Below, in pieces: positions 26,900 to 36,069 of a stretch of DNA of 64,000 bases. Each line of letters opens with the position of its first letter. Positions within the stretch are counted from its first letter, which is position 1. Origin of the DNA: Xanthobacter dioxanivorans (GTDB taxonomy: Bacteria > Pseudomonadota > Alphaproteobacteria > Rhizobiales > Xanthobacteraceae); the NCBI RefSeq assembly GCF_016807805.1, contig NZ_CP063362.1, positions 744,001 to 808,000 of the forward strand, given 5' to 3'. The notes under the pieces are model-generated. The model worked only from the letters and a program-made list of their open reading frames with translations. It was not told where the DNA came from and did not search any database. Both the position numbers and the translations under genes were made by a program.

Positions 26900-27664
26900 T
26901 CATTTCAGCATGTAGCGCACGCCGAAGCGGACCTGGTGGGCCGCGGCGTCGTCGACGGCGAGCCCGCCCGCATAGGCCGGCGCGCCGAGATCCACATAGC
27001 GATAGCCGAGGTCGAGGCTCACGTCGGAGTTGAGCGCATAGGACACGCCCGCGCCCACCGACCAGGCGAACTGCCAGTCGTTGCCGGCCGGGCGCAGGGC
27101 CGCCGGCGCGTCGAGCCTGTCGATGGCGAAGCCGGCCCCGGCGCTGAGATAGGGGGTGAAGCCGGAGAGGTTCACCACATCCCAGTACAGGCTCGCCAGC
27201 GCCACGGTGGCGCTGGATCCCAATTGCACCAGGCCGCGCTGGGCGGAGCCGAGGGCGAGATAGTCGATGCTCCCCTCGGCCCGCAGGAAGCTGGTGACCC
27301 GGTAGCCGACGCCGGCGCCCGCGGACCAGCCGGAGCCGGACAGGTTGAGCCCGGTGGGCAGGCCACCATAGGAAACCGCAGCTCCGGTGGCCGCCACATA
27401 ACCCGCATCCGCGCGCAGATACCATCCGCTGGGCGCCGCGTCCGACACGTCGGGGGGCGCGAGGGAGAAGTCGCCCGGCCGGCCGAGCTTGGCCAGCATC
27501 TCGTCGGTGTCGGGATCGGCCGCACGCGCCGTGCCGGAAGGCGCGAGCAGCATCTGGATCGATAGCAGCGCAGCGGTCCCTGCCGGCAACAGCTGCCGGA
27601 GCCGACGCGAACACCTGCCTGAAATCGAACGCAACATCGCATAACCCGCGTCAAGATCCGCCAT
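26900..27664 (-). CDS. Outer-membrane beta-barrel protein (Omp25/RopB-like)
   Basis: This 254-residue protein has a long N-terminal signal region ending near residue 48 (ARA) and then alternating polar/hydrophobic strands rich in Gly, Tyr and Ser: GWYLRADAGYV, GVGYRVTSFLRAEGSIDY, PYLSAGAGFAIDR and the closing VRFGVRYMLK, whose terminal aromatic/hydrophobic pattern suits barrel insertion. It is a probable surface barrel protein of unknown cargo. The start may be 27664 or the ATG at 27637. A CtrA-like box (27690-27705) lies just upstream, suggesting cell-cycle timing. Confidence 0.83.
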   Translation of the reverse strand: MADLDAGYAMLRSISGRCSRRLRQLLPAGTAALLSIQMLLAPSGTARAADPDTDEMLAKLGRPGDFSLAPPDVSDAAPSGWYLRADAGYVAATGAAVSYGGLPTGLNLSGSGWSAGAGVGYRVTSFLRAEGSIDYLALGSAQRGLVQLGSSATVALASLYWDVVNLSGFTPYLSAGAGFAIDRLDAPAALRPAGNDWQFAWSVGAGVSYALNSDVSLDLGYRYVDLGAPAYAGGLAVDDAAAHQVRFGVRYMLK

Positions 27665-27689
27665 GACGCGGACCCTCGCACGGGAAGAT

Positions 27690-27705
27690 TTAAGGCCTGA
27701 TTAAC
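27690..27705. promoter_or_regulatory. CtrA-like binding box (TTAA-N7-TTAAC)
   Basis: TTAA, then GGCCTGA, then TTAAC: a perfect match to the established alphaproteobacterial CtrA consensus. It is 26 bases before the first ATG of the outer-membrane protein gene (27664) and on its promoter side. glmM ends 52 bases away on the other side, so the barrel gene is the likely target. Confidence 0.6.
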
Positions 27706-27756
27706 CCTGACGACCGGTTAAGCGCAGGCCCTGCAATGGCTTGGCCGCTCGCGGCC

Positions 27757-29100
27757 TCAGGCCGCGACCCGCTGGAGCGCGCCGACCACCTCGTCCACCA
27801 CGTCCTCCACGAGGTCGCGGTCGTCGCCCTCGCCCATCACCCGGATCACCGATTCGGTCCCCGAGGGGCGGATGAGCAGGCGGCCGTGGTTCGCCAGCCG
27901 CCGCTCGGCGTCGGCGATGGCGGTCTTCACCGCCTCGTTCTCCAGCGGCGCGCCGTCGCGGTAGCGCACGTTCTTGAGGATCTGCGGCAGCGGATCGAAG
28001 CGGTGGCAGACCTCCGACACCGGCCGGTCCCGCCGTGCCACCACCGCCAGCACCTGGAGCGCCGCCACAAGGCCGTCGCCGGTGGTGGAATAGTCGGACA
28101 GGATGATGTGGCCGGACTGCTCGCCGCCCACATTGTAGCCGTCCGCCCGCATGCGCTCGAGCACATAGCGGTCGCCCACGGCGGTGCGGGCCATGGTGAT
28201 GCCCTCCCCCAACAGATGCCGCTCCAGGCCCAGGTTGGACATGACGGTGGCCACCAGCCCGTCGCGGGCAAGGCGGCCGTCCTCCTTGAAGCTCTCGGCC
28301 ACCACGGCCATGAGCTGGTCGCCGTCCACCGTGTGGCCCTTCTCGTCCACGATCATCACCCGGTCGGCGTCGCCGTCCAGCGCGATGCCGATGTCGGCGC
28401 GCACCTCCCGCACCTTGGCGGATAAGGCGGCGGGCGAGGTGGAGCCCACGTCGCGGTTGATGTTCATGCCGTCCGGCTCGACGCCGATGGCGATGACCTC
28501 GGCCCCCAGCTCCCACAGGGCCTCCGGCGCCACGCGGTAGCCGGCGCCGTGGGCGCAGTCCACCACCACGCGGATGCCCTCGAACGACTGGTTCCGCGGC
28601 AGGGTGCGCTTGGCATATTCGATGTAGCGGGCGTGCACGCCCTCCAGCCGCCGGGCGCGGCCGATCTCGGCCGGCTTGGCGAGGCGCTTGGCGAGGTCCT
28701 CGTCGATCAGGTCCTCGATCTCCCGCTCGACCTCGTCGGAGAGCTTGAAGCCGTCCGGCCCGAACAGCTTGATGCCGTTGTCGTCGAACGGATTGTGGGA
28801 GGCGGAGATCATCACCCCGAGGTCGGCGCGCATGGAGCGCGTCAGCATGCCCACCGCCGGCGTCGGCATGGGGCCGAGCAGCAGCACGTCCATGCCCACG
28901 GAGGTGAAGCCGGCCACCAGCGCGTTCTCGATCATGTAGCCGGACAGGCGCGTGTCCTTGCCGATGACCACCCGGTGGCGATACTCGCCCCGCTGGAACA
29001 CCAGCCCCGCCGCCATGCCGACCCGAAGCGCGAGATCCGCGGTGAGCGTCGCATTGGCCCGCCCGCGCACGCCGTCCGTTCCGAAATATCTGCGCGACAT
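27757..29100 (-). CDS. glmM: Phosphoglucosamine mutase
   Basis: This 447-residue enzyme interconverts glucosamine-6-phosphate and glucosamine-1-phosphate, feeding UDP-GlcNAc for peptidoglycan and LPS. It starts [11 protein letters not shown], carries the phosphoserine loop [12 protein letters not shown] near residue 100, the metal-binding DGDADR motif, and RPSGTES near the end for phosphate binding. The ATG at 29100 ([10 protein letters not shown]) is the conserved start; an upstream ATG at 29109 adds three residues. The frame is intact and of standard length. Confidence 0.97.
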   Translation of the reverse strand: MSRRYFGTDGVRGRANATLTADLALRVGMAAGLVFQRGEYRHRVVIGKDTRLSGYMIENALVAGFTSVGMDVLLLGPMPTPAVGMLTRSMRADLGVMISASHNPFDDNGIKLFGPDGFKLSDEVEREIEDLIDEDLAKRLAKPAEIGRARRLEGVHARYIEYAKRTLPRNQSFEGIRVVVDCAHGAGYRVAPEALWELGAEVIAIGVEPDGMNINRDVGSTSPAALSAKVREVRADIGIALDGDADRVMIVDEKGHTVDGDQLMAVVAESFKEDGRLARDGLVATVMSNLGLERHLLGEGITMARTAVGDRYVLERMRADGYNVGGEQSGHIILSDYSTTGDGLVAALQVLAVVARRDRPVSEVCHRFDPLPQILKNVRYRDGAPLENEAVKTAIADAERRLANHGRLLIRPSGTESVIRVMGEGDDRDLVEDVVDEVVGALQRVAA

Positions 29101-29338
29101 GATCCTCAAATCCTGCTCGTCGAAGACACCGCTTCCGCCGTGGCCTTTAGCACCCCGCCGGCGGGCGCGCGATCACGTCGCGTGACGGCGCCGACACGCC
29201 AACGGGGCGGGCGCCTAGCCGGCAGGCGCATGCTCACAAGGGAATAGCTCAAATCGCGACGCCGCTTGCAAGTGCGGAAGAGCCCGGAAGGAGCCCGACG
29301 GACCGATTTACCGGCGGCAGGGTTAAAGCGGCCGGCAT

Positions 29339-29380
29339 CCGGCCTGCCATGCCGGAACCCGCTCCGGCATGGCAGGCCGG
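29339..29380. repeat. Perfect 18-bp inverted repeat upstream of adenosine kinase
   Basis: CCGGCCTGCCATGCCGGA and TCCGGCATGGCAGGCCGG pair without mismatch around a 6-base loop. This lies in the 388-base gene-free spacer between divergent glmM and the adenosine kinase gene, 109 bases before the latter's start. The rest of the spacer shows no gene. The hairpin could be a leader structure, a protein site, or a genomic palindromic repeat. Confidence 0.65.
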
Positions 29381-29488
29381 TTCCCCCTCCGGGCCGCCTC
29401 GACCCCGCCTGGTGCGGCTCCAGCGGGAATTGCGCGCCGGTGCGCGGCGGTGGTACCGGTTTTCGACCCGTTTCGCAGGAGCTCGCCC

Positions 29489-30490
29489 GTGCCGTCCACT
29501 TCCCTTGACGTCCTTGCCATCGGCAATGCCATCGTCGACGTCCTCTCCCGCTCGGAGGAGGATTTCCTGGCCGCGAACGGCATGGCCAAGGGCGGCATGG
29601 CCCTCATCGACGAAGCGCGGGCCGAGGCGGTCTACACCGCCATGGGCCCGGGCACCGAGGCCTCCGGCGGCTCGGCCGCCAATACGGCGGCCGGCGTCGC
29701 CTCCCTCGGCGGCAAGGCCGGTTTCATCGGCAAGGTGAAGGCGGATGGCCTCGGCACCGTGTTCGGCCACGACATCCGCGCCGCCGGTGTCGCCTACGCC
29801 ACCCCGGCGGCGCAGGACGGCCCCGCCACCGCCCGCTGCCTGATCCTGGTGACGCCCGACGGCGAGCGCACCATGAACACCTATCTCGGCGCGGCGCAGA
29901 ACCTTGTGCCCGCCGACATCGACGCCGCCTTGGTGGAAAGCGCCGCCGTGACCTATCTGGAAGGCTATCTGTGGGATCCGCCGCCGGCCAAGGAAGCCTT
30001 CCTGGCCGCCGCCGTCCTCGCCCACGGCGCCGGGCGCAAGGTGGCCCTGTCGCTCTCCGACGCCTTCTGCGTGGACCGCTATCGCGGCGAGTTCATCGAC
30101 CTCATCCGCGAGGGCACGGTGGACCTCGTGTTCTGCAACGAAGGCGAGCTGAAATCCCTTTATGAGACCGCCGACTTCGACGCCGCCCTCGTGGCCCTGC
30201 GCCGCGATGCCAAGGAGGCCGTGGTGACGCGCTCCGAGAAGGGCGCCTCCTTCGTGACCCCCGGCGCCGTGGTGAGCGTGCCGGCGCATGCGGTGGAGCG
30301 GGTGGTGGATACCACCGGCGCCGGCGACCTGTTCGCCGCCGGCTTCCTCACCGGCTACACGCGCGGGCTCGACCCGGCCACGTCCCTGCGCCTCGGCGCG
30401 CTGGCGGCGGGCGAGATCATCGGCCAGATGGGGGCGCGGCCGCAGCGGCCGCTCATCGACCTCGCCCGTGAGGCCGGCCTCATCTCGTGA
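29489..30490 (+). CDS. Adenosine kinase (PfkB family)
   Basis: This 333-residue ribokinase-fold enzyme has GNAIVDVL at the start, the GGSAANTA substrate motif near residue 55, and the catalytic DTTGAGDLFAAGF near residue 272 with the base Asp. It best fits the bacterial adenosine kinase-like group common in Rhizobiales, phosphorylating adenosine (or a related nucleoside or sugar) with ATP. The start is GTG 29489, preceded by GCAGGAGC. Its TGA overlaps the next gene's GTG start. Confidence 0.9.
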   Translation: MPSTSLDVLAIGNAIVDVLSRSEEDFLAANGMAKGGMALIDEARAEAVYTAMGPGTEASGGSAANTAAGVASLGGKAGFIGKVKADGLGTVFGHDIRAAGVAYATPAAQDGPATARCLILVTPDGERTMNTYLGAAQNLVPADIDAALVESAAVTYLEGYLWDPPPAKEAFLAAAVLAHGAGRKVALSLSDAFCVDRYRGEFIDLIREGTVDLVFCNEGELKSLYETADFDAALVALRRDAKEAVVTRSEKGASFVTPGAVVSVPAHAVERVVDTTGAGDLFAAGFLTGYTRGLDPATSLRLGALAAGEIIGQMGARPQRPLIDLAREAGLIS

Positions 30491-31782
30491 GCGCGGGTCT
30501 TCCCGAAACCGCGGCGGCGGAGGCCTCCACACGGGCCCTCGCCGCCATCGATGCGCGCACCCCCGTGCTGATGGTGCTGGGCGGGGCGGGCACGGGCAAG
30601 ACCACGTTTCTGCACGAGCTGCGCAAGACGCCGCGGGGGCGACAGGTGTTCCTCGCCCCCACCGGCGTCGCGGCGCTGCAGGTGGGCGGGCAGACCATCC
30701 ATTCCTTCTTCGGCATCCCGCCGCGGCTGATGAACCCCGACGAGGTGAAGCCGCGGGTGCAGGTGCGCCGGCTGCTCAAGAAGCTCGACCGGGTGGTGAT
30801 CGACGAGATCTCCATGGTCCGCGCCGACCTCATGGACGCCATCGACATCTCGCTGCGCATCGCCCGCGACAATTCCGAGCCGTTCGGCGGGGTGCAGATG
30901 GTGCTGGTGGGGGATTTCCTCCAGCTGCCCCCGGTGGTGCCCCTTGCCGAGCAGGAGATGCTCGGCCGCATGGGCTACGAGGGACCGTTCGCCTTCAACG
31001 CCAAGGCGCTGGAGGGGCGCGAGGTGACCGGCGTGCCGTTCACCCACGTGCACCGCCAGACCGACCGCGCCTTCATCGCCATGCTGGACGCGCTGCGGCG
31101 CGGACGCGGCGCGCGCGAGGCGGCGGAGGCGCTCAACGCCGCCTGCGTGCGACCCCACCGCGAGGGCGCGCAGCCGGTGCTGCTCACCCCCACCAATTCC
31201 CGCGCCGACGCCTACAACGCCCGGGGCCTCGCCGCCCTGCCGGACGAGGGGCGCGCGTTCGGCGGCCAGCTCAAGGGGGAGTTCGGGCTGGAGGGCGACC
31301 GCCTGCCGGTGGCCGAGAACCTGGTGCTGAAGCGCGGCGCCCGCGTCATGGCCTTGCGCAACGATCCGGCGCGGCGCTGGGTCAACGGCTCGGTGGGCAC
31401 GGTGGTGGGCCTCGGCGCCCATTCCGCCGTGGTGCGGCTGGATTCCGGCCCCACGGTGGAGATCGACGCCTTCACCTGGGAACGCATCCGCTACGGCTGG
31501 GACGAGCCGGGCGGCCGCATCGAGGCGCAGGTGGTGGGCACCTACACCCAGCTGCCTCTGGCCCCCGCCTGGGCGCTGACCATGCACAAGGCGCAGGGCC
31601 TGACCCTCGACGACGTCCGCATCGACTTCGCCGACGGCGCCTTCGCCCCGGGACAGGCCTACGTGGCCCTGTCGCGGGCGCGCTCGCTGGAGGGCCTCTC
31701 GCTGGTGCGGGCGATCACCGGGCGGGATGTGCGGGTGGACCGGCGGGTGGCGGGATATATGGAGTGGTTCGAGCAGGGGTAA
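30487..31782 (+). CDS. Pif1-like ATP-dependent helicase
   Basis: This 431-residue SF1 helicase has Walker A GGAGTGKTT near residues 37-45, the Walker B box VVIDEISMVR near residue 100, the motif III-like LVGDFLQLPPVVP, and the terminal TMHKAQGLTLDDV and YVALSRARSLEGL motifs. This is the compact bacterial Pif1/RecD-like type, which unwinds DNA or RNA-DNA structures such as G-quadruplexes in GC-rich genomes. It starts at GTG 30487, overlapping the adenosine kinase stop by four bases, so the two are co-translated. Confidence 0.92.
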   Translation: MSAGLPETAAAEASTRALAAIDARTPVLMVLGGAGTGKTTFLHELRKTPRGRQVFLAPTGVAALQVGGQTIHSFFGIPPRLMNPDEVKPRVQVRRLLKKLDRVVIDEISMVRADLMDAIDISLRIARDNSEPFGGVQMVLVGDFLQLPPVVPLAEQEMLGRMGYEGPFAFNAKALEGREVTGVPFTHVHRQTDRAFIAMLDALRRGRGAREAAEALNAACVRPHREGAQPVLLTPTNSRADAYNARGLAALPDEGRAFGGQLKGEFGLEGDRLPVAENLVLKRGARVMALRNDPARRWVNGSVGTVVGLGAHSAVVRLDSGPTVEIDAFTWERIRYGWDEPGGRIEAQVVGTYTQLPLAPAWALTMHKAQGLTLDDVRIDFADGAFAPGQAYVALSRARSLEGLSLVRAITGRDVRVDRRVAGYMEWFEQG

Positions 31783-31903
31783 GGGGTGTTCGTCACTCTC
31801 CGCGTGGAGACCGCCCCACGCGGGGCGGCCGCCAGGCCCGAGACCTCGACCCTGACACCTCCGCCCCTACACCTCGGCCATGGCCCGCGTGCTCCAGGCG
31901 GCC

Positions 31904-32668
31904 TCAAGGGGCGGCGGCGTCCCGCCCCGCCCACCGCGCCCGCATGTAGTCCACCGCGAACGGCGCCATCTGCCCGGTGATGTCCGCCTCGGACTGCACC
32001 ACCGCCACATCGGCGAGTTCCGGCCGCTCCTCCCGCGCCAGGAAGGCGCGGATGCGCGCCGCCAGCGCATCGGCCGGCGCGTCGAAGACCAGCCGGCCCG
32101 GAAGCGCCACCCGCGGCCCCTCGAAAATCCCGGTGAAGCCGGCGTCGCGAGCGATGTCGGCGGGCGAGAGGCCGGTCTCCTCCAGAAGCTCCCGCAGCAT
32201 GGAAGCGTGCAGGTCCACCCGGCCGTCAGGCGTGATGTCGGAAGGGTCCGGCGTGCCGCCTGGGAAATAGGTGCGCCCGGCGGAAGCCGTGTGCGGCCCC
32301 ATCACGCCCAGCACGAAGCCGCCGTCCGATCCCTCGATGGCGGCCAGGGCGAAGGCGTTGACGAGGCCCTGGTCGCGCCAGCCAGTGTCCCGCCAGAAGG
32401 TGAAGGCGGCGAAATCCGTCTGCCGGAAGCGGCCGGAAAGGCTGCCGCCGTGGAATGCGTAGTCGCGCAGGAGCAGGACCGGGCCGTTCCACAGATGCGG
32501 ATTGCCGGCGGCGCGCCGGGCGAAATGGGCTTCGATCTCGGCGCGCCGCGGCGCCATCTCCGGCCATCCGCCCGGCTCGAAAACGAGATCCAGGTGATGG
32601 ACCGGCGCGATGCGCCGATCCACGGGCCAGGAGATGCCCCAGCCGACACCCCAGCCGCCATCCGTCAC
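31904..32668 (-). CDS. Nudix hydrolase (divergent)
   Basis: This 254-residue protein has the Nudix core RELLEETGLS near residue 162, preceded by a G-rich turn, but the usual Gly-x5-Glu lead is not clearly present, so the box is partly degenerate. A long N-terminal half (WPVDRRIAPVHHLDLVFEPG) is of a type seen in nucleotide-sugar or CoA-linked Nudix relatives. Substrate is unknown. Its start overlaps the stop of the upstream reductase gene by four bases. Confidence 0.8.
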   Translation of the reverse strand: MTDGGWGVGWGISWPVDRRIAPVHHLDLVFEPGGWPEMAPRRAEIEAHFARRAAGNPHLWNGPVLLLRDYAFHGGSLSGRFRQTDFAAFTFWRDTGWRDQGLVNAFALAAIEGSDGGFVLGVMGPHTASAGRTYFPGGTPDPSDITPDGRVDLHASMLRELLEETGLSPADIARDAGFTGIFEGPRVALPGRLVFDAPADALAARIRAFLAREERPELADVAVVQSEADITGQMAPFAVDYMRARWAGRDAAAP

Positions 32669-33765
32669 GCCGCGGCGTCCGCCAGGGTCGGATAGTCCAC
32701 ATAGCCCTTGGCGCCGCCGCCATAGAGCGTGTCGCGATCGACCTCGTTGAGCGGCGCGCCCCGGCGCAGGCGCTCAACCAGGTCCGGATTGGAGATGAAC
32801 GGCTTGCCGAAGGCGACGAGGTCCGCCTTGCCCTCGCCCACCGCCCTCTGCGCGAGGTCGAGGTCGTAGCCGTTGTTCACCATCCACGGGCCGGAGAAGC
32901 GCTTGCGCAGCTCCTCGAAGGAGAAGTCCGGCGCCACGTCGCGCGGGCCGCCGGTCGCGCCCTCCACCACGTGGATATAGAGCAGGTGCCGCTTCTCCAG
33001 CTCTTCCACCACATGGTTGAACAGCGCCTGCGGGTTGCTGTCGGAAACGCCGTTGGCCGGGGAAACCGGCGACAGGCGCAGGCCGGTGCGGCCGGCTCCG
33101 ATCTCGGCGGTGATGGCGTCCACCACCTCCAGCAGGAAGCGCGCGCGGTTCTCGATGGAGCCGCCATATTGGTCGGTGCGGGTGTTGGAGCCGTCCTTGA
33201 GGAACTGGTCGATGAGGTAGCCGTTGGCGCCGTGGATCTCCACCCCGTCGAAGCCGGCCTTGATGGCGTTGGCGGCGGCGCGGCGATAGTCGGCGACGAT
33301 GCCGGGGATCTCGGAAAGCTCCAGCGCGCGCGGCTGCGAGGTCTCGGCGAAGCCGTTGTTCACGTAGGTCTTGGTGTTGGCCACGATGGCCGAGGGCGCC
33401 ACCGGCGCACCGCCGTTCGGCTGCAGGGAGACGTGGGAGACACGGCCCACGTGCCAGAGCTGGATGACGATGTGCCCGCCCTTGGCGTGGACCGCGTCGG
33501 TGACCTTTTTCCAGCCTTCCACCTGGGCGTCGGTATAGATGCCGGGCGTGTCCTGGTAGCCCTGGCCCTGCTGGGAAATCTGCGAGGCCTCGGTGATGAG
33601 CAGGCCGGCCTCGGCGCGCAGGCCGTAATATTTCGCGGCCAGCGGGCTGGGGACGAAGCCCTCGCCGGCACGGTTGCGGGTGAGGGGTGCCATGACGACG
33701 CGGTTGGGAAGCGTCATGGCGCCGAGGCGGAACGGGTCGAACAGTGACGGCGAGGTCTCGCTCAT
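32665..33765 (-). CDS. Alkene reductase, old yellow enzyme family (NemA-like)
   Basis: This 366-residue FMN-dependent barrel reductase starts at ATG 33765 (MSETSPSLFDPFRLGAMTL). Characteristic blocks include NRVVMAPLTRNRA, a QLWHVGRV loop with catalytic-region His, FDGVEIHGANGYLIDQFL, and GGSIENRARF. OYE enzymes reduce activated C=C bonds, nitrate esters and N-ethylmaleimide using NADPH, commonly as xenobiotic or electrophile defence. It is coupled to the Nudix gene by a four-base overlap. Confidence 0.93.
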   Translation of the reverse strand: MSETSPSLFDPFRLGAMTLPNRVVMAPLTRNRAGEGFVPSPLAAKYYGLRAEAGLLITEASQISQQGQGYQDTPGIYTDAQVEGWKKVTDAVHAKGGHIVIQLWHVGRVSHVSLQPNGGAPVAPSAIVANTKTYVNNGFAETSQPRALELSEIPGIVADYRRAAANAIKAGFDGVEIHGANGYLIDQFLKDGSNTRTDQYGGSIENRARFLLEVVDAITAEIGAGRTGLRLSPVSPANGVSDSNPQALFNHVVEELEKRHLLYIHVVEGATGGPRDVAPDFSFEELRKRFSGPWMVNNGYDLDLAQRAVGEGKADLVAFGKPFISNPDLVERLRRGAPLNEVDRDTLYGGGAKGYVDYPTLADAAA

Positions 33766-33927
33766 GGGGGATCCCTTCGGGAAGGCCGCGGCGGTACCCC
33801 GCCCGGCAGTGTGCAATGCAGCGGACATAGGCACGATCCCGCCATCGCCAAGTCCGCGGCGGGCCCAAAATGTCCCGATACCACGGCGCCGACGCTGAGT
33901 TCTCTCAATTCCACATATTGACGCGGC

Positions 33928-34836
33928 TCAGATGTGGAGCACGCCCTCGGCGACCACCACCGCCCCGCCGCCGATGGTGGCGCCCTGCACCTGCCCGCCC
34001 TTCACCGTGAAGCCGAGATCGATGCGGCTCGGCCGGCCCATCTCGAAGCCCTGGTCGATGCGCACCTTGTGGTGGCCGTCCACCCGGTTCTCGGCGTCGA
34101 GCAGCACCCAGGGAAAGGCGGCGGCGGCGGCACCGGTGGCGGGGTCCTCCTCGGTGCCGAGGCCGGGGGAGAACATGCGGGCGCGGAAGTCGGCGTCGCC
34201 CTCCTCGTCCAGGGTATAGAGGTAGAGGGCCTCGCCGAAACCGCCCAGGGAGGCGATGAAGGCGGCCTCGTCCGGCCGGGCGCGAGCCAAAGCCGTGAGG
34301 TTGGCGAGCGGCACGAACAAAAACGGCACGCCGGCATTGGCCACCAGCGGCCGGTGGGCGTCGAAGCCGATGTCGCTCTCGTCGAGGCTCAGCGCCTCGG
34401 CGCAGGCGGCGCGGGAGATGTCCACGCTCTCCAGCTCGCCCTTGCGCGGCGCGGTGAACACCGCCGCCCCCTTGCGCGGGCCGGCGCCCTTGTCCGCGGG
34501 CTGGGTCGCCACCTCGCAGGTGATGGTGCCGATGGTCTCCTCGATCCTCAAGGTGCCCTTGGCGAGCTTGTCCTCCAGCGCCAGCAGCACCGCCGCGCCC
34601 ACCGTGGGATGGCCGGCGAACGGCATCTCGTGGGCCACGGTGAAGATGCGGATGCGCGCGCGGTTGGCCGGATTCTTCGGCGGCAGCACGAACACCGTCT
34701 CGGAGACGTTGAACTCGCGGGTGATCTGCTGCATCGCCGCGTCGTCGAGGCCCTGGGCATCGAGCACGACGGCGAGCGGATTGCCCCCGAAGGGGCGGGA
34801 GGTGAACACGTCCAGGGTGACGTACCGGCGCGGCAT
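33928..34836 (-). CDS. PhzF family protein
   Basis: This 302-residue PhzF/epimerase-like protein begins RRYVTLDVFTSRPFGGNPLA, the family start, with the catalytic Glu in REFNVSETVF near residue 46, GHPTVGAA near 75, and DPATGAAAAAFPW near the end. PhzF in phenazine synthesis isomerises dihydro-3-hydroxyanthranilate, but most homologues, like this one with no phenazine genes near, have unknown substrates. It lies on the same strand as pdxY, 83 bases downstream of its stop. Confidence 0.92.
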   Translation of the reverse strand: MPRRYVTLDVFTSRPFGGNPLAVVLDAQGLDDAAMQQITREFNVSETVFVLPPKNPANRARIRIFTVAHEMPFAGHPTVGAAVLLALEDKLAKGTLRIEETIGTITCEVATQPADKGAGPRKGAAVFTAPRKGELESVDISRAACAEALSLDESDIGFDAHRPLVANAGVPFLFVPLANLTALARARPDEAAFIASLGGFGEALYLYTLDEEGDADFRARMFSPGLGTEEDPATGAAAAAFPWVLLDAENRVDGHHKVRIDQGFEMGRPSRIDLGFTVKGGQVQGATIGGGAVVVAEGVLHI

Positions 34837-34919
34837 GCAATCAGGTCTCGACGCTTGACGAAAGAGGACCCCGCGCCCCCGCGCACGGCTCCTTACATGG
34901 AAGCTGCCACAATTTTGCC

Positions 34920-35768
34920 TCAGATCACCGAGGCCGGAAAGAGCCGAGACGGGGTCACGAACTCCTCCTGGGCCTCCACCAGCAGCAATTCCCGAGACTG
35001 TGCTTTTTCGGTCCGCGCCAGCACCCCGTAAATGGAGGATGCCGCCGCGGAAATCGCCGCGCGCGTCGATCCGGTGCGCAGCACGTGGAAGAAGAAGAGG
35101 GCGGCGATGGCGTCGCCCGCCCCGTTCAGCGCCACGTCGAGCCGCGGCGTGCGCACCAGGAAGCGCCCGTCGGGACCCGAGGCGAGGAGGTCGATGCTGT
35201 CGGGCGGGGTCTCGCGCACATGCAGGCTGGTGACGAGGATCACCGCCGGTCCCGCCCGGTGCAGGAGGTCGCAAGCGGCGACCGCCTCCTCGAGGGTCGC
35301 GACGCTGCGCCCGGAGAGCAGCTCCAGCTCGAACTGGTTGGGGGTGATCACGTCCGCCGCCGGCACCGCGCGCTCGCGCATGAATTCGGGGATGCCCGGC
35401 CGCACGAAGATGCCGCGGCCCACGTCGCCGATCACCGGATCGCAGCAATAGGTGGCGTTGGCGTTCGCGCCCTTCACCCGCTCCACCGCGTCGAGGATGG
35501 CGGCGCCGATGTCGGCCGAGCCCATGTAGCCGGAGAGCACCCCGTCGCAGCGCGACAGCACGCCGCGCTCGGCGATGCCCTCCACCAGGTCGCCGATGGC
35601 GCCGGCCTCGAACACCTGCCCGCGCCAGGCGCCGTAGCCGGTGTGGTTGGAGAACTGCACCGTGTGGATCGGCCACACCTCCACCCCGAGCCGCTGCAGC
35701 GGGAAGACGGCGGAGGCGTTGCCCACATGCCCGTAGGCCACGTGGGACTGGATGGAGAGGAGGTTCAT
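34920..35768 (-). CDS. pdxY: Pyridoxal kinase PdxY
   Basis: This 282-residue ribokinase-fold kinase phosphorylates pyridoxal in the B6 salvage path. It starts NLLSIQSHVAYGHVGNASAVFP, the hallmark N-terminus, has YCCDPVIGD near residue 110, TPNQFELELL near 148, and the ATP-site ALNGAGDAIAALFF. The frame is complete with normal length. Its 5' end faces the polysaccharide deacetylase gene across 301 bases. Confidence 0.93.
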   Translation of the reverse strand: MNLLSIQSHVAYGHVGNASAVFPLQRLGVEVWPIHTVQFSNHTGYGAWRGQVFEAGAIGDLVEGIAERGVLSRCDGVLSGYMGSADIGAAILDAVERVKGANANATYCCDPVIGDVGRGIFVRPGIPEFMRERAVPAADVITPNQFELELLSGRSVATLEEAVAACDLLHRAGPAVILVTSLHVRETPPDSIDLLASGPDGRFLVRTPRLDVALNGAGDAIAALFFFHVLRTGSTRAAISAAASSIYGVLARTEKAQSRELLLVEAQEEFVTPSRLFPASVI

Positions 35769-36069
35769 GGGACGGGTCCGCTGCGATCGGGGGCGCCGTG
35801 CGGTGGCGGCCAAGCGCCGGTTACTCCGCCGGCGCGCCCTGCTCAAATGGAATCTGTTGATCCCGGCCATGCATCGCCCTGATGTTTCGGCGAGAAACAG
35901 CAAGTGACCCGAGCCGGTGCCCCTGCGCTCTGGCCAAGGCGGGGGCGCCGGCCTATGCCGGGCCGGCCCCGTCCATCGTCCGAGCCCGCCCGTGCCCGCA
36001 TCCCCATCACCCGCCGCCTTCGCCGCAGCGCCCTCCATGCGCCCCGCATCACGCGGGGCGGCCGGCCGC
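35769..36069. other. Divergent spacer, pdxY to deacetylase
   Basis: This 301-base stretch holds the two divergent promoters. No separate gene, strong hairpin or recognised operator is visible. Open frames crossing it are GC-driven. Confidence 0.4.

Noticed and set aside
29339..29380. The 18-bp inverted repeat as a plain terminator
   Set aside because: It lies between divergent genes, after no gene end, and has no T tract.
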